Notes: generated by a model from the letters alone, not told the origin. DNA of 64,000 nt from Streptomyces roseoviridis (GCF_039535235.1 NZ_BAAAWU010000001.1:5955001-6019000), one strand, 5' to 3'. Counted from the first letter of the stretch, positions 52,158 to 61,576 are shown. A program made the numbers and translations.

Positions 52158-55100
52158 GACACGATCCGGCCGCCTTCCATGGTGTGGACGGTACGGGCGA
52201 TGCCGGCGACGAGGTCCGGGTCGTGCTCGACCACGAGCACGGCGAGGCCGTCGGCGGCGAGGGCGGCGAGGACCCGGGCCAGGGCGGCGGTCTCGCCGGC
52301 GTCGAGGCCCGCGGCGGGCTCGTCGAGCAGCAGGGTGTGCGGGTCGCCCGCCAGGGCGCGGGCCAGCTCGACCCTGCGGAGCGTGCCCGTCGGCAGGCCG
52401 GCGGCCGCCCGGTGCCGCACGGAGCCGCCGAGACCGGCCAGGCGCAGGGCCCGCTCGACCGCCGCGTCCTCCCCGGGCCCGGGCCGGGCGCCGACGCGGA
52501 CGTTCTCCTCGACGCTGAGCGACGGGAACACGGCGAGCTGCTGGAACGTCCGGCCGATCCCGAGCCGGTGCCGGACGTGGGCGGGCCGCCCGGTGATGTC
52601 CGTCCCGTCGAGCAGCACCCGCCCGGCGGTGGGCCGCACCGTCCCCGCGAGACAGTCGAACAGCGTGCTCTTCCCGGCCCCGTTGGGCCCGACGACCGCG
52701 GTCACCCCACCCGGCAGCAGCACGAGATCGACCCCGTCGAGCGCGGTGAGCCCTCCGGGACGGGTGAGCCGAAGCCCCCGCGCGACGAGCCTCCCGCCCT
52801 CGGGCCGGACCGGCCGGGTCCTGGGCGGCACCGGCCCGGTCCTGGGGCGGCCGCCCCAGGACCCGCCCCAGGACCCGGCCCCGGGCCGCCGGGCGTCCCC
52901 CTCGCCTTCGCCGGAGCCGGCCGTCTCCGCTCGCACCACCGGTCCTCCCGTGGAGCGCGGGGCGCCTTCGGCGTCCGCGCGTCCGCCTCCGGCGGCGGGA
53001 GGCCGCGGACCCGGACCGTGGCCCGGCGCGGGGGCGCGCGATGCCCGCTCGCCCGGCGGGGGGCCCTCGCCGGGCAGACGCTCCGGCGGTGCGGCACCGG
53101 CTCGGGCGGGGGTCGCAGAGGTGCCGCCGTCTCCGTCCGTGGTGCCGGGGGCGGGGGCGGCGTGCCGCCGTCCGTGGGCCGGCGGCGTGATGGTGCGCCG
53201 CGCGCCCCGAGCCGGACCGTCGGGCGGGCTGCCGTGCGGCGGGAGGCCCGGACCACCTCGCGGCTCCGGCTCCGGACCCGGCCCCGGGCGCCGCGCCGGG
53301 AGGCGGGTCCCCGCACGCCACGACCCCCGGCCGGCGGGCCCGCCCCGGGCCCCGGTTCCCGCCCGCCCGTGCCGCCGGCCCTTAGGCCCGGCCCCGCCCG
53401 TTCGCGTGGTGTCGGTCGGGAGCAGGGCCGGGAGCAGGGGTGGGAGGCGGCCCGTGAAGGTCGCCAGGAGGCCGATCAGGGCCGCGGCCACGCCCGCGTG
53501 GGTGCCGGCGTCGAGGGCGACGAGGAGGGTGGCGGCGAGCAGGGGGGTCAGGAGGGTGTCGGCGCCCAGGGCCAGGACGGCGGCGAACCACAGAAGGCCG
53601 CGGACCGGGTCGAAGGCGTCGGGGTCGAAGGCGCGGACGCCCATGCCGAGGAGGCCGCCGCCCAGGGCCGCCAGGGACGCGCCCAGCACGAAGGCGAGGA
53701 CCTTCAGGCCCGCCACGCGCACGCCCGCGGCCTCCGCGCCCCGCTCGTGGTCGCGCAGGGCGGCGAGCGCGCGGCCCGTGCGGCCCCGGCGCAGGGCGGC
53801 GACCAGGAGCAGGCAGCAGGCCAGCACGACCAGTTCGAGCAGGTAGTAGCGGCGGTCCGGCTCGAAGCCGGCCGGGCGCTCCAGGGTCACGCCCGCCGTC
53901 GCGTACGGCTGCGCGAAGACGAAGCGGCTCACCGCCACCCCGACCGCGAGCGTCACCAGGGCCGGCGCGAGACCGTGCCGGCGGATCGCGGGCCACCCGG
54001 TCAGCAGCCCCAGCGGCGCCACGCACAGCACCGCCACCGCCAGCGCCACCAGCTCCGGAAGGCCGGCCGCCGCGAGCAGGCCCGTGAACAGCGCGCCGAG
54101 CCCCGCGTACGCCGCCTGTCCCAGCGCGATCTGGCCGCCCCGGCCCGCGACCACCACCAGCGACAGCAGGATCACCGCGAGCGCCGGCACCTGCACCGCC
54201 GTCGTCAGGTCCTCGCCGGCGAAGCCCAGGGGCAGCGCGAAGAGCACCGCCACCACCGGCCACACGCCCGCCGGCACCCGCGGCGCGGCGCCCGGCGGCG
54301 GAAGCGCGTCCCCGTCGCCCACCCCCGGCAGCACCAGGGCCGCCACGAGCAGCGCCACCACGAACAGGTTCGCCGCGACCGCCTGGAGCAGCTCTCCCGA
54401 CCAGCCCTCGGGGTGCAACCGGGTCAGCTGGGCCTGTGCCACGCCCAGCGCGAGCGCGGTCAGGACCGCCACCGGCAGACTCCGCATCCGGGCCACCACC
54501 GCGACCGCGATCACCTCGACCACGAGGAGCGGCATCCCGTACGGGTCGAGCCGGACGTACGGCGCGAGCAGCACGCCGGTCAGGCCCGCCGTGACCGCGC
54601 CGAAGGCCCAGCCGGCCGCCGCCACCCGGTCCGCGCGGATGCCGGAAAGCACGGCCAGCGGACGGTTGTCCACCACCGCCCGCAGCTCCCGCCCGAACCG
54701 CGTCCACCGGGTCACCGCCCCCACCAGGCAGGCCAGCGCCACCACCGCCACGAGCTGCGTCCACGGGTCGTCGCCGAGCAGCACGGGCGCGTCGTCGCGG
54801 GCCCCGCCGCCCCAGACCAGTGCCGCCGCGCCGACGAGCAGCACGAAGACGCCGATCGAGGCCACGAGGGTCCGCGCGGGGCCCGCGCCGACGAGCGCGA
54901 GGGGGCGGAACACCGCGCGGTCGAGGACCAGACCGAGGCCGGGCGCCACCACGAGCAGGGTGACGGCGGCCCCGAGCGGCAGCGGCCAGCCCCACTCCAC
55001 CACGAGCTGCCGCAGCACGTACGCGCAGAGCATGGCGACCGCGCCGTGCGCGAGGTTGAGCACGCCGGTCGCCCGGTAGGTGACGATCAGTCCGATGCCG

Positions 55101-55165
55101 GTGAGCGCCGCCGCGCTGCCGACGGCGAGGCCGGCGAGGACCAGGTCGTGGGTCAGCGAGGCCAC
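52154..55165 (-). CDS. Triple fusion LivH-LivM-LivG branched-chain-amino-acid-type ABC transporter
   Basis: 1003 residues. Residues 1-285 are LivH-like permease (GLAVGSAAALTGIGLIVTYRATGVLNLAHGA). About 300-580 are LivM-like (GRGGQIALGQAAYAGLGALFTG, ALRDHERGAEAAGVRVAGLKVLAFVLGA). About 590-770 are a Pro/Gly/Arg-rich linker without hydrophobic segments. About 775-1003 are a LivG-like ATPase with Walker A VVGPNGAGKSTLFD, family signature LPTGTLRRVELARAL, Walker B LLLDEPAAGLD and switch VEHDPDLV. Import of a branched-chain amino acid, urea or related amide is expected with LivF (downstream) and the binding protein at 56183. It overlaps the small membrane gene upstream by 13 nt. The fusion and long linker are unusual. 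Confidence 0.9.
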   Translation of the reverse strand: MASLTHDLVLAGLAVGSAAALTGIGLIVTYRATGVLNLAHGAVAMLCAYVLRQLVVEWGWPLPLGAAVTLLVVAPGLGLVLDRAVFRPLALVGAGPARTLVASIGVFVLLVGAAALVWGGGARDDAPVLLGDDPWTQLVAVVALACLVGAVTRWTRFGRELRAVVDNRPLAVLSGIRADRVAAAGWAFGAVTAGLTGVLLAPYVRLDPYGMPLLVVEVIAVAVVARMRSLPVAVLTALALGVAQAQLTRLHPEGWSGELLQAVAANLFVVALLVAALVLPGVGDGDALPPPGAAPRVPAGVWPVVAVLFALPLGFAGEDLTTAVQVPALAVILLSLVVVAGRGGQIALGQAAYAGLGALFTGLLAAAGLPELVALAVAVLCVAPLGLLTGWPAIRRHGLAPALVTLAVGVAVSRFVFAQPYATAGVTLERPAGFEPDRRYYLLELVVLACCLLLVAALRRGRTGRALAALRDHERGAEAAGVRVAGLKVLAFVLGASLAALGGGLLGMGVRAFDPDAFDPVRGLLWFAAVLALGADTLLTPLLAATLLVALDAGTHAGVAAALIGLLATFTGRLPPLLPALLPTDTTRTGGAGPKGRRHGRAGTGARGGPAGRGSWRAGTRLPARRPGPGPEPEPRGGPGLPPHGSPPDGPARGARRTITPPAHGRRHAAPAPGTTDGDGGTSATPARAGAAPPERLPGEGPPPGERASRAPAPGHGPGPRPPAAGGGRADAEGAPRSTGGPVVRAETAGSGEGEGDARRPGAGSWGGSWGGRPRTGPVPPRTRPVRPEGGRLVARGLRLTRPGGLTALDGVDLVLLPGGVTAVVGPNGAGKSTLFDCLAGTVRPTAGRVLLDGTDITGRPAHVRHRLGIGRTFQQLAVFPSLSVEENVRVGARPGPGEDAAVERALRLAGLGGSVRHRAAAGLPTGTLRRVELARALAGDPHTLLLDEPAAGLDAGETAALARVLAALAADGLAVLVVEHDPDLVAGIARTVHTMEGGRIVS

Positions 55166-55566
55166 GGCTCACACACCGGGCAGGGGGCGAGTTCGGCGTC
55201 GCCCGCCGGTACCGCCTCCGGTCGTCCGGCCACCAGCGGGCAGTCCGGCCGGTGCGCGAGCGTCCCGCCGGGGACCCGCAACGGGGGTTCCTCCGAGGAG
55301 GGCGCCGCCGGTTCCCCGGCCGCGTCCCGTCCTTCGTCCGGCTGCGGCGACGACGGCGGTACGGGCCCGAGGACGGCCGCCGCGCACAGCACCGCACCCG
55401 CCACGACCAGCGCCGCCCCCGGCACGGTGCACGAGGCCAGGTACGGCAGCTGCCGTTCCGCGAACCGCTCGCCCGAGATCCCGTACCAGCCGAGCGCGCA
55501 CAGCACCGCGCCGGCGGCGGCCGCGGCGAGTCCGCCCCCCAGCAGGATCCGGGATGTCGACGGCAC
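55153..55566 (-). CDS. Small membrane protein with C-terminal Cys/His motif
   Basis: 137 residues. Two hydrophobic helices (GGGLAAAAAGAVLCALGWYGI and CTVPGAALVVAGAVLCAAAVLG) sit in the first 70 residues. An acidic Pro/Glu linker follows. The tail HRPDCPLVAGR ... APCPVCEPWPR has Cys/His spacing that could bind metal. GTG 55566 has GGGAGG 6 nt upstream. It overlaps the ABC fusion gene by 13 nt and is therefore first in that minus-strand operon. A function in the transporter is possible but unproved. Confidence 0.8.
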   Translation of the reverse strand: MPSTSRILLGGGLAAAAAGAVLCALGWYGISGERFAERQLPYLASCTVPGAALVVAGAVLCAAAVLGPVPPSSPQPDEGRDAAGEPAAPSSEEPPLRVPGGTLAHRPDCPLVAGRPEAVPAGDAELAPCPVCEPWPR

Positions 55567-55701
55567 GGCGCCTCCCTGGGCCTCGGACCACCATCCGGTC
55601 TTTATGTCATCTTCATCCGTTTCCTTGCACTATGCCCCGAACCGGCACACCCTGGAATCATCAGGCCGCCCGGCCTGCACGGACATCCGGTGGTGAGCCA
55701 G

Positions 55702-56208
55702 ATGGTTCTGAAGAGACGTGCCACCGCGCTCGCGGCGGCCGCGGTACTGGTCCTGACGCCGGCCCTGGCGAGCTGCGGGGACGACGACGGCGGCAACGGG
55801 GGCAGGACGGACGGCCCTTCGACGACGCTGCCCACCATGACGGCCCAGCCGGCGGACCCGTCGGCGGCCGAGGCGGAGATCACCAAGAACTGGACGGCCT
55901 TCTTCGACCCCAGGACCCCGAACGCCGAGCGGGTCCGGCTCCTGGAGGACGGCGCGCGGATGGCCCCGGTCCTCGCCGCCTTCGCCGGTGACGAGAACGC
56001 CGCCGCGAGCTCCGCGAAGGTGAAGGACGTCGAGTTCACCTCGCCGTCGGACGCCGACGTCACCTACGACCTGCTCGTCGGCGGCAAGCCGGCCCTGCCC
56101 GACGCCAAGGGCACCTCCGTCCTGCAGGACGACACCTGGAAGGTCTCCGTGCGGACCCTCTGCGGTCTCGTCCAGCTCAGCGGTGCGACCCAGGTCCCGG
56201 GCTGCTGA
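55702..56208 (+). CDS. Secreted lipoprotein, low-molecular-weight antigen (MTB12-like)
   Basis: 168 residues. A lipoprotein signal KRRATALAAAAVLVLTPALASC has Cys in the lipobox LASC. A short Asp/Gly/Thr linker follows. The mature domain AEITKNWTAFFDPRTPNAER ... VTYDLLVGGKPALPDAKGTSVLQDDTWKVS resembles the NTF2-like MTB12 family of actinobacteria, of unknown function. ATG 55702 is chosen; in-frame GTGs at 55690 and 55693 are alternatives. It overlaps the following substrate-binding-protein gene by 26 nt. Confidence 0.82.
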   Translation: MVLKRRATALAAAAVLVLTPALASCGDDDGGNGGRTDGPSTTLPTMTAQPADPSAAEAEITKNWTAFFDPRTPNAERVRLLEDGARMAPVLAAFAGDENAAASSAKVKDVEFTSPSDADVTYDLLVGGKPALPDAKGTSVLQDDTWKVSVRTLCGLVQLSGATQVPGC

Positions 56209-57484
56209 CGCGGCGGCGGCACTGCTCCTGACCGCCGTCCTCGCCGTCCTGGCCCTCCTCGCGACGGGCTGCGGCAGCCGGCTCCCGGAGAGCGCCTTCG
56301 AGACGCGGCCCACCGTCACCCCCTCCGGCGGTGAGCCGCTCCGCGTCGGCATCATCACCAGCGCCACAAGCCCCGTCGGCGGAGCGGCCCTCACCGGCCC
56401 GCGCGACGGCGCCCGCGCCTACTTCGACGCCCTCAACGCCCGCGGCGGACTCGACGGCCGCCGGATCGAGGTCGTCACCTGCGACGACGGCGGCAGCGGC
56501 GTCGGCAACAACGCCTGCGTGCACCGGCTGATCGACGAGCGCAAGGTCTTCGCCCTCGTCGCCACCACCGCCCTCGACTACGCAGGCGCCCCGCGCGTCG
56601 CCCGGGCCGGCGTCCCCGACGTCGGCGGACAGCCGCTGACCCCCGCCTACGACACGTACCCCCATCTGTACGCGATCCACGGCAGCTCCGCCCCGCGCAC
56701 CGGGCGGGCACCCGGCTGGAACGGCGTCCTGTACGGCGGCACCGAGGTCTACCGCTGGTTCCGTGAGCACCTCGGCGCCCGGACCGCCGCCGTCGTCTCC
56801 TACAACCAGGCCGCCTCCGCCGCGTACGCCCGGCTGGTCGCCCGGGGACTGCGGGCCGAGGGCTACCGGGTCGTCGAGGAACAGGTCGACTTCGCGCTGC
56901 CCAACTTCCGCGCCGTGGCCGCCGATCTGCGGGCGCAGAAGGCCGACCTCCTCTTCGACGCGATGGACACCCACGGCAACGCCCGGCTGTGCGAGGCGAT
57001 GGAGGCGTCCGGCGTACGGGTCGCCGCCAAGGTGACCCACGCGCAGAGCTGGTCCTCGACGGTGCCGCGCGACCACGCGCGCTCGCCCGGCTGCCGGGCC
57101 GTCCTCTTCGCCACCGGAAGCAGCCGGAACCACGACGAGACCACCTTCCCGGCCGTACGGGAGTTCCGGGCGGCGATGGGCGACCGGCCGCTGTCCCAGT
57201 GGCAGCTGGAAGGCTGGGCGGCGGCCATGTGGTTCACCGACGCGGCCCGGTCCTGCGGCGACCGGCTCACCCGGGCCTGCGTCGAGGCGTACCTCGGCCG
57301 GCCGGAGCCGTACACCGCGCGCGGACTGCTGCTGCCCGTACGCTTCGAGCAGCTGGCCGAGCCGCCGAGGACCCGCTTCACCTGCCTGTCCGTGGCCCGC
57401 TGGCAGGACGGCCGGGGCTGGGTCTCGCAGGGCGAGATGACGCGGAACTGCGCCAGGGTGCCCCAGTTGGGATACCGGCCGTGA
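56183..57484 (+). CDS. ABC transporter substrate-binding lipoprotein (LivJ/LivK-like)
   Basis: 433 residues. A signal peptide with lipobox (LLATGCGS) precedes a type I periplasmic-binding fold: RVGIITSATSPVGGAALTGPRDGARAYFDALNARGGLDGRRIEVV, CDDGGSGVGNNACVHRLI, then AAVVSYNQAASAAYARLVARGL. It should capture the ligand for the LivHMG/LivF importer encoded on the opposite strand at 51483-55165. The GTG start lies inside the end of the preceding lipoprotein gene. Cys pairs (CDD ... NACVH, RSCGDRLTRACVE) suggest disulfides. Confidence 0.88.
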   Translation: MRPRSRAADAAAALLLTAVLAVLALLATGCGSRLPESAFETRPTVTPSGGEPLRVGIITSATSPVGGAALTGPRDGARAYFDALNARGGLDGRRIEVVTCDDGGSGVGNNACVHRLIDERKVFALVATTALDYAGAPRVARAGVPDVGGQPLTPAYDTYPHLYAIHGSSAPRTGRAPGWNGVLYGGTEVYRWFREHLGARTAAVVSYNQAASAAYARLVARGLRAEGYRVVEEQVDFALPNFRAVAADLRAQKADLLFDAMDTHGNARLCEAMEASGVRVAAKVTHAQSWSSTVPRDHARSPGCRAVLFATGSSRNHDETTFPAVREFRAAMGDRPLSQWQLEGWAAAMWFTDAARSCGDRLTRACVEAYLGRPEPYTARGLLLPVRFEQLAEPPRTRFTCLSVARWQDGRGWVSQGEMTRNCARVPQLGYRP

Positions 57485-57554
57485 ACGATCCCGCGCGCCC
57501 GGGCAGTACAGTCGCCCCCGACCACGCATTTCACCGGGGGGACCGGAACGGCCC

Positions 57555-58832
57555 ATGCGCATCTCCTTCCTGCTCCACAACGGCTACCACATCGGCGGCA
57601 CGATCCGGACGACCTTCACGCTCGCCGCCGAGCTGGCGGAACGTCACCAGGTCGAGACCGTCTCGGTGTTCCGCCACCGCGACGAGCCGATCCTCGGCGT
57701 CCCCGCCGGGGTGACGCTGCGCCACCTCGTCGACATCCGGAAGAACAGCCCCGGTTACGACGGGGAGCACCCCGACTTCCACCGCCCGGCCCGGGTCTTC
57801 CCGCGCGGCGACGGCCGCTGGAAGCAGTACAGCGCCCTCACCGACGCCCGGATCGGCGCCTATCTCGCGGCGGTCGAGGCGGACGTGGTGGTCGCCACCC
57901 GCCCGGGCCTCAACGTGCAGCTCGCCCGGCAGGCGCCGCGCGGGCCGGTCCTCGTCGGCCAGGAGCACCTGATCCTCGACGGGCACAGCTACCGGCTGCG
58001 CCGCGACATCGCCCACGAGTACGCGCTCCTGGACGCCGTCACCACCGTCACCGAGGCCGACGCCCGCGCCTACCGGGCACTCGCCCTGCCCGGGGTGCGG
58101 ATCGACGCCGTGCCCAACAGCGTGCCCGCGCCCGGCGTGCCGCCCGCCGACCCCGCCTCGAAGATCGTCGTCGCGGCCGGCCGGCTCACCCCGGTCAAGC
58201 GCTACGACCTGCTGATCGACGCCTTCGCCGACGTGGCCGCCGCCCGGCCCGACTGGAAGCTGCGGATCTACGGCACCGGCGACGCCTCCGACAACCTGAG
58301 GAAGGCGCTGGCCCGGCAGATCGAGCGGCAGGGCCTCGGCGAGCACGTCTTCCTCATGGGGACCGCCCACCCCATGGAGCCGGAGTGGGCGAAGGGCTCG
58401 CTGGCGGCCGTCACCTCCCGCCGCGAGTCCTTCGGGATGACCATCGTCGAGGCGATGCGGTGCGGACTGCCGGTCGTCTCCACCGACTGCCCGCACGGCC
58501 CCGCCGAGATCATCGAGGACGGCGTCGACGGCCGGCTGGTCCCGGTCGACGACACGGCGGCGGTCGCCGCCGCCCTGCTCGGCCTCATCAACGACGACGA
58601 GGCCCGGGCCCGCGCGTCCAAGGCGGCCCTCGCGGCCTCCGAGCGCTTCGACCCGGTCCGGATCGCCGCCCGCCACGAGGAGATCTGGACCGAGCTCGCG
58701 GCCCGGGGCACCGAGCGCTCCCGCAGCCACCCGCCGGCCCGCGCCGCCCTCCACCGCGCCGTCGGCACCGTCGTCGACGCGGTCTACTCGGCGAAGGCGC
58801 GCGCGGGAGCCGTGGTCCGCCGCTTCCGCTGA
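57555..58832 (+). CDS. GT4 glycosyltransferase
   Basis: 425 residues, GT-B fold. The N-terminal domain starts MRISFLLHNGYHIGGTIRTTFTLAAEL, the form seen in poly-glycerol/ribitol-phosphate and capsule glycosyltransferases. The donor domain has VVAAGRLTPVKRYDLLIDAFADVA, LRIYGTGDASDNLRKAL, and the EX7E block SRRESFGMTIVEAMRCGLPVVSTDCPHGPAEII. A basic C-terminal tail of about 40 residues could associate with the membrane. It is monocistronic. A transfer to cell-wall polymer is a reasonable guess but not provable. Confidence 0.88.
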   Translation: MRISFLLHNGYHIGGTIRTTFTLAAELAERHQVETVSVFRHRDEPILGVPAGVTLRHLVDIRKNSPGYDGEHPDFHRPARVFPRGDGRWKQYSALTDARIGAYLAAVEADVVVATRPGLNVQLARQAPRGPVLVGQEHLILDGHSYRLRRDIAHEYALLDAVTTVTEADARAYRALALPGVRIDAVPNSVPAPGVPPADPASKIVVAAGRLTPVKRYDLLIDAFADVAAARPDWKLRIYGTGDASDNLRKALARQIERQGLGEHVFLMGTAHPMEPEWAKGSLAAVTSRRESFGMTIVEAMRCGLPVVSTDCPHGPAEIIEDGVDGRLVPVDDTAAVAAALLGLINDDEARARASKAALAASERFDPVRIAARHEEIWTELAARGTERSRSHPPARAALHRAVGTVVDAVYSAKARAGAVVRRFR

Positions 58833-58905
58833 GACCGGTGCCCGTCGCGGGAAGAGGCGGGATCGAGGACCGTGACCGTCCGCGACCACTGGCAGACTCG
58901 GGCCC

Positions 58906-59898
58906 ATGTTGGAGACCTCCGCACGGCTGCTGCGTCTGCTGTCCCTGCTCCAGGCCCACCGGGAATGGTCCGGGGCCGCCCTCGCCGACCGGCTGGGGGT
59001 GACGGCACGGACCGTCCGGCGGGACGTCGAGCGGCTGCGCGAGCTGGGATATCCGGTGAACGCCACCCCCGGCACCGGCGGCGGCTACCAGCTGGGGGCG
59101 GGAGCCGAACTGCCGCCGCTGCTGCTCGACGACGAGGAGGCGGTCGCGGTCGCCGTCGGGCTGCGGGCCGCGGCGGGGCAGGGCGTCGAGGGCATCGGGG
59201 AGAGCTCCGTACGCGCCCTGGCGAAGCTGGAGCAGGTGCTGCCCGGGCGGCTGCGGCGCCGGGTCGGGGCCCTCAACGCCTTCACCGTGCCGATGCTGCG
59301 CACCCCGCGGGACCGCGTCGACCCGGCCGTGCTGACCGAGCTGGCGAACGCCTGCCGGGACGGCGAGCGGCTGCGCTTCGAGTACCGCGACCACGAGGGG
59401 GCCGCCACCCGCAGGAACGTCGAGCCGCACCGGCTGGTGTGCAGCGAGCGCCGCTGGTACCTGGTGGCCTGGGACGTCGAACGGGCCGACTGGCGGACCT
59501 TCCGGGCCGACCGGATCGTGCCGACGCCGCCGCACGGCCCCCGCTTCCCGCCCCGTGAGCCGCCCGCCGAGGACCTGGCCGCCTATGTGGCGAAGGGCGT
59601 CTCCACGTCGGCGTACGCGACCGAGGCGACGATCCGGCTGCACGTGCCGCTCGCCGAGGCCGCGGCGACGGTCGGCGTCGCCGACGGTGTCCTGACCGCC
59701 GAGGGGGACGCCCGCTGTCTGCTGCGGACCGGGGCCCACAGCCTCGACCTGCTGGTGATCCACGTGTCGCTGCTCGGCCTCGAGTTCGAGGTGGTCGACC
59801 CGCCGGAGCTGACCGACCGCGTCCGGGCACTCAGGGACCTGCTGTCCCGGGCCCTCGACCGGCCGGGCGGCGCCGCCCCGGCGGCGGCGGGACCGTGA
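58906..59898 (+). CDS. HTH-WYL domain transcriptional regulator
   Basis: 330 residues. The N-terminal winged helix is SARLLRLLSLLQAHREWSGAALADRL, then GVTARTVRRDVERLRELGYPV (DeoR/HTH_11 type). The central WYL domain has ERLRFEYRDHEGAATRRNVEPHRLVCSERRWYLVAWDVER. Its WYL triad here reads WYL in RRWYLVAW. A C-terminal extension (WCX) is DLLVIHVSLLGLEFEVVDPPEL. WYL domains bind nucleic acid or nucleotide ligands and often regulate DNA damage or defence genes. No clear target gene lies beside it. ATG 58906. Confidence 0.92.
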   Translation: MLETSARLLRLLSLLQAHREWSGAALADRLGVTARTVRRDVERLRELGYPVNATPGTGGGYQLGAGAELPPLLLDDEEAVAVAVGLRAAAGQGVEGIGESSVRALAKLEQVLPGRLRRRVGALNAFTVPMLRTPRDRVDPAVLTELANACRDGERLRFEYRDHEGAATRRNVEPHRLVCSERRWYLVAWDVERADWRTFRADRIVPTPPHGPRFPPREPPAEDLAAYVAKGVSTSAYATEATIRLHVPLAEAAATVGVADGVLTAEGDARCLLRTGAHSLDLLVIHVSLLGLEFEVVDPPELTDRVRALRDLLSRALDRPGGAAPAAAGP

Positions 59899-60218
59899 GC
59901 CGTCGTGTGCCGGCCGGCCGCGGACGCGGTGCGGCGGGACGGCCGACGGATCGTCCGGTCGGCGGAAGATGTGGCCGGGATGCGGGGAAAACGTGAATGC
60001 GACGCGGACGGGCCGCCACTGCCCGAATTCCTCGCGGGACGGCGGTCCGACGGAATTCCGTAAGCCCTCTGCCGGGGCCCCGGGGCATCCCTCGCACACG
60101 GCCGGGAATTACCCGGGGAACGGCTGAAAACCGCCACTGTCGGCGACGGGGCGCAGGGCAAACATATGTCGAGAACCTGTGACACAAGCGTGACCGGCGG
60201 GGTACTAACGTGAGCTGT
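59899..60218. other. 320-bp intergenic region with leaderless promoter at its end
   Basis: Relatively AT-rich for this genome. It holds a 12-bp palindrome ACGGAATTCCGT near 60050 and, in the last 20 nt, TACTAA (60203-60208) placed 10 nt before ATG 60219. This suggests a leaderless transcript for the I78-like gene. No gene is supported. Confidence 0.55.
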
Positions 60219-60410
60219 ATGACACCCGAACACGCACCCGAAACGTATGTGGGGCTCGCCGCCGACGACGCCGAACGGCTCGCCCGGATCCGGGGCTGGA
60301 GCGTCGTCCGTTCCCTGCCCCCGGGCTCGATCATCACCATGGAGTACCTGGAGGGGCGCATCAACTTCGAGGTCGAGGACGGCGTCGTCACCCGCGTCTG
60401 GCTCGGCTGA
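60219..60410 (+). CDS. I78-family peptidase-inhibitor-like small protein
   Basis: 63 residues. ETYVGLAADDAERLARIRGW, SVVRSLPPGSIITMEYLEGR and INFEVEDGVVTRVWLG match the Inhibitor_I78 pattern (G-x-x-A, R-x-I/L-x-P-G, T-x-D/E-Y-x-x-x-R-x-N-x-x-x-D, I/V-x-R-V-x-x-G). It is cytosolic with no signal peptide. Members inhibit serine proteases; the target is unknown. ATG 60219 is preferred over GTG 60210 because a TACTAA box stands 10 nt upstream (leaderless). A 20-bp terminator hairpin follows. Confidence 0.87.
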   Translation: MTPEHAPETYVGLAADDAERLARIRGWSVVRSLPPGSIITMEYLEGRINFEVEDGVVTRVWLG

Positions 60411-60472
60411 CAAAGGACGTCGGACGGCCCGGAGCGGCACCCGGCGTACGGCCCCGCGCGACGGGGGAGACA

Positions 60473-60516
60473 CGCGGGAGGGCCCCGGCCGATGACTCGG
60501 CCGGGGCCCTCCCGCG
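60473..60516. terminator. Strong bidirectional terminator hairpin
   Basis: A perfect 20-bp stem (60473-60492 with 60497-60516) around the tetraloop TGAC, between the convergent I78-like and PAP2 genes. Confidence 0.94.
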
Positions 60517-60544
60517 CGCCCGCGTCGTCGTGCCGGGCGCCGTT

Positions 60545-61576
60545 TCAGCCGCCCGTCGCCGGGCGCGAGTGCGGCGGGCGACGGCTCCCGGCCGGTCCCA
60601 CCGGGCCGCGCTCCGAACGCACGGCGTGATGGCCGGCGTGCGCGTGGTGCGCCGGGTGGTGCGGGCGCGGCGCCGCCAGCGGGGCGGCCGGGCGCCCCGG
60701 GGCACGGCCCGCGGCACCCCGGCCGGAACCGGCACCCACGGTCTCCCGCACCGGCTCCTCGGCCCCCGCCGGACGCGGCGGGAACAGGGGCACCGGGCCG
60801 CCGGACGCCACCGGCAGCGAGGGAACCAGCCTGCGGCGGGCCCGCAGCTGCTCGCGCAGCCGGTCGCGCAGGGCCAGGATCCGGGCCTCCGCGACCGCGA
60901 TGACCGGCTCGCACCACGGCAGCGCCAGCAGGATCAGCAGGCCGGCGGCCCAGCCGAGCAGCACATCGCTCAGCCAGTGCGTACCGAGGTAGACGGTGGT
61001 CAGGCCCACGCCGAGCGCGACCACGGCCGACAGGGCCGACAGATAGCGGCGGGCCCTCGGCGTCGTCGCCAGGTAGGCCAGGATGCCCCAGGTCACCACC
61101 GCGTTCGCGGTGTGACCGGACGGGAATATGTCGCCGCCCGCGAAGAGCTCGGCGGAGCCGACCTGCGTCGCGTAGTGGGGGCCGAGCCGGCCGAGACCGA
61201 GCTTGACCGAGCCGACCGTGACGTTGAGCAGCAGCAGCGCCGCTCCGAGGGAGAGCAGCGGCCGCAGGGTGTGCTGGCGCCAGGAGCGCCAGCCCAGCCA
61301 GGCCGCCACCATGACGGCCGTGGGGCCGCGCTGGCCGAGGACGACGTAGTAGTCGAGGAAGGCGTGCAGCTCCGGCCACTGCTGATAGGGCCGGAAGAGC
61401 ATGATCTTCCAGTCGAGGGTCACCAGCCACGTCGACAGCAGGACGGCGACGACGATGGCCAGATAGAACGCCGACGTCCCGCCGAAGAGGGCGAGACGCG
61501 TGCGGGTCATCCGCGGGACCTCTATCTTCGGCGGTTCCGGCTCCCGGTCCAGCCGGGCAAAGATGTCGGTACGCAC
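60545..61576 (-). CDS. PAP2-family membrane phosphatase
   Basis: 343 residues with about six membrane helices. The phosphatase motifs are KLGLGRLGP (a relaxed form of KxxxxxxRP), GDIFPSGHTANAVV (PSGH) and TTVYLGTHWLSDVLLGW (HxxxD). It would dephosphorylate a lipid phosphate such as undecaprenyl pyrophosphate or phosphatidate at the outer membrane face. The last 100 residues form a Pro/Gly/His/Arg-rich tail. GTG 61576 (VRTDIFARLD) is chosen because TAACGT lies 7 nt upstream on the minus strand, suggesting leaderless expression. An internal ATG (MTRTRLAL) is 22 codons later. Confidence 0.87.
   Translation of the reverse strand: MRTDIFARLDREPEPPKIEVPRMTRTRLALFGGTSAFYLAIVVAVLLSTWLVTLDWKIMLFRPYQQWPELHAFLDYYVVLGQRGPTAVMVAAWLGWRSWRQHTLRPLLSLGAALLLLNVTVGSVKLGLGRLGPHYATQVGSAELFAGGDIFPSGHTANAVVTWGILAYLATTPRARRYLSALSAVVALGVGLTTVYLGTHWLSDVLLGWAAGLLILLALPWCEPVIAVAEARILALRDRLREQLRARRRLVPSLPVASGGPVPLFPPRPAGAEEPVRETVGAGSGRGAAGRAPGRPAAPLAAPRPHHPAHHAHAGHHAVRSERGPVGPAGSRRPPHSRPATGG

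Noticed and set aside
52184..55696. 1170-residue plus-strand frame opposite the ABC fusion gene
   Set aside because: It is a codon-bias shadow with Gln/His/Arg/Gly-rich composition and no motif; the minus strand encodes clear permease and ATPase domains.
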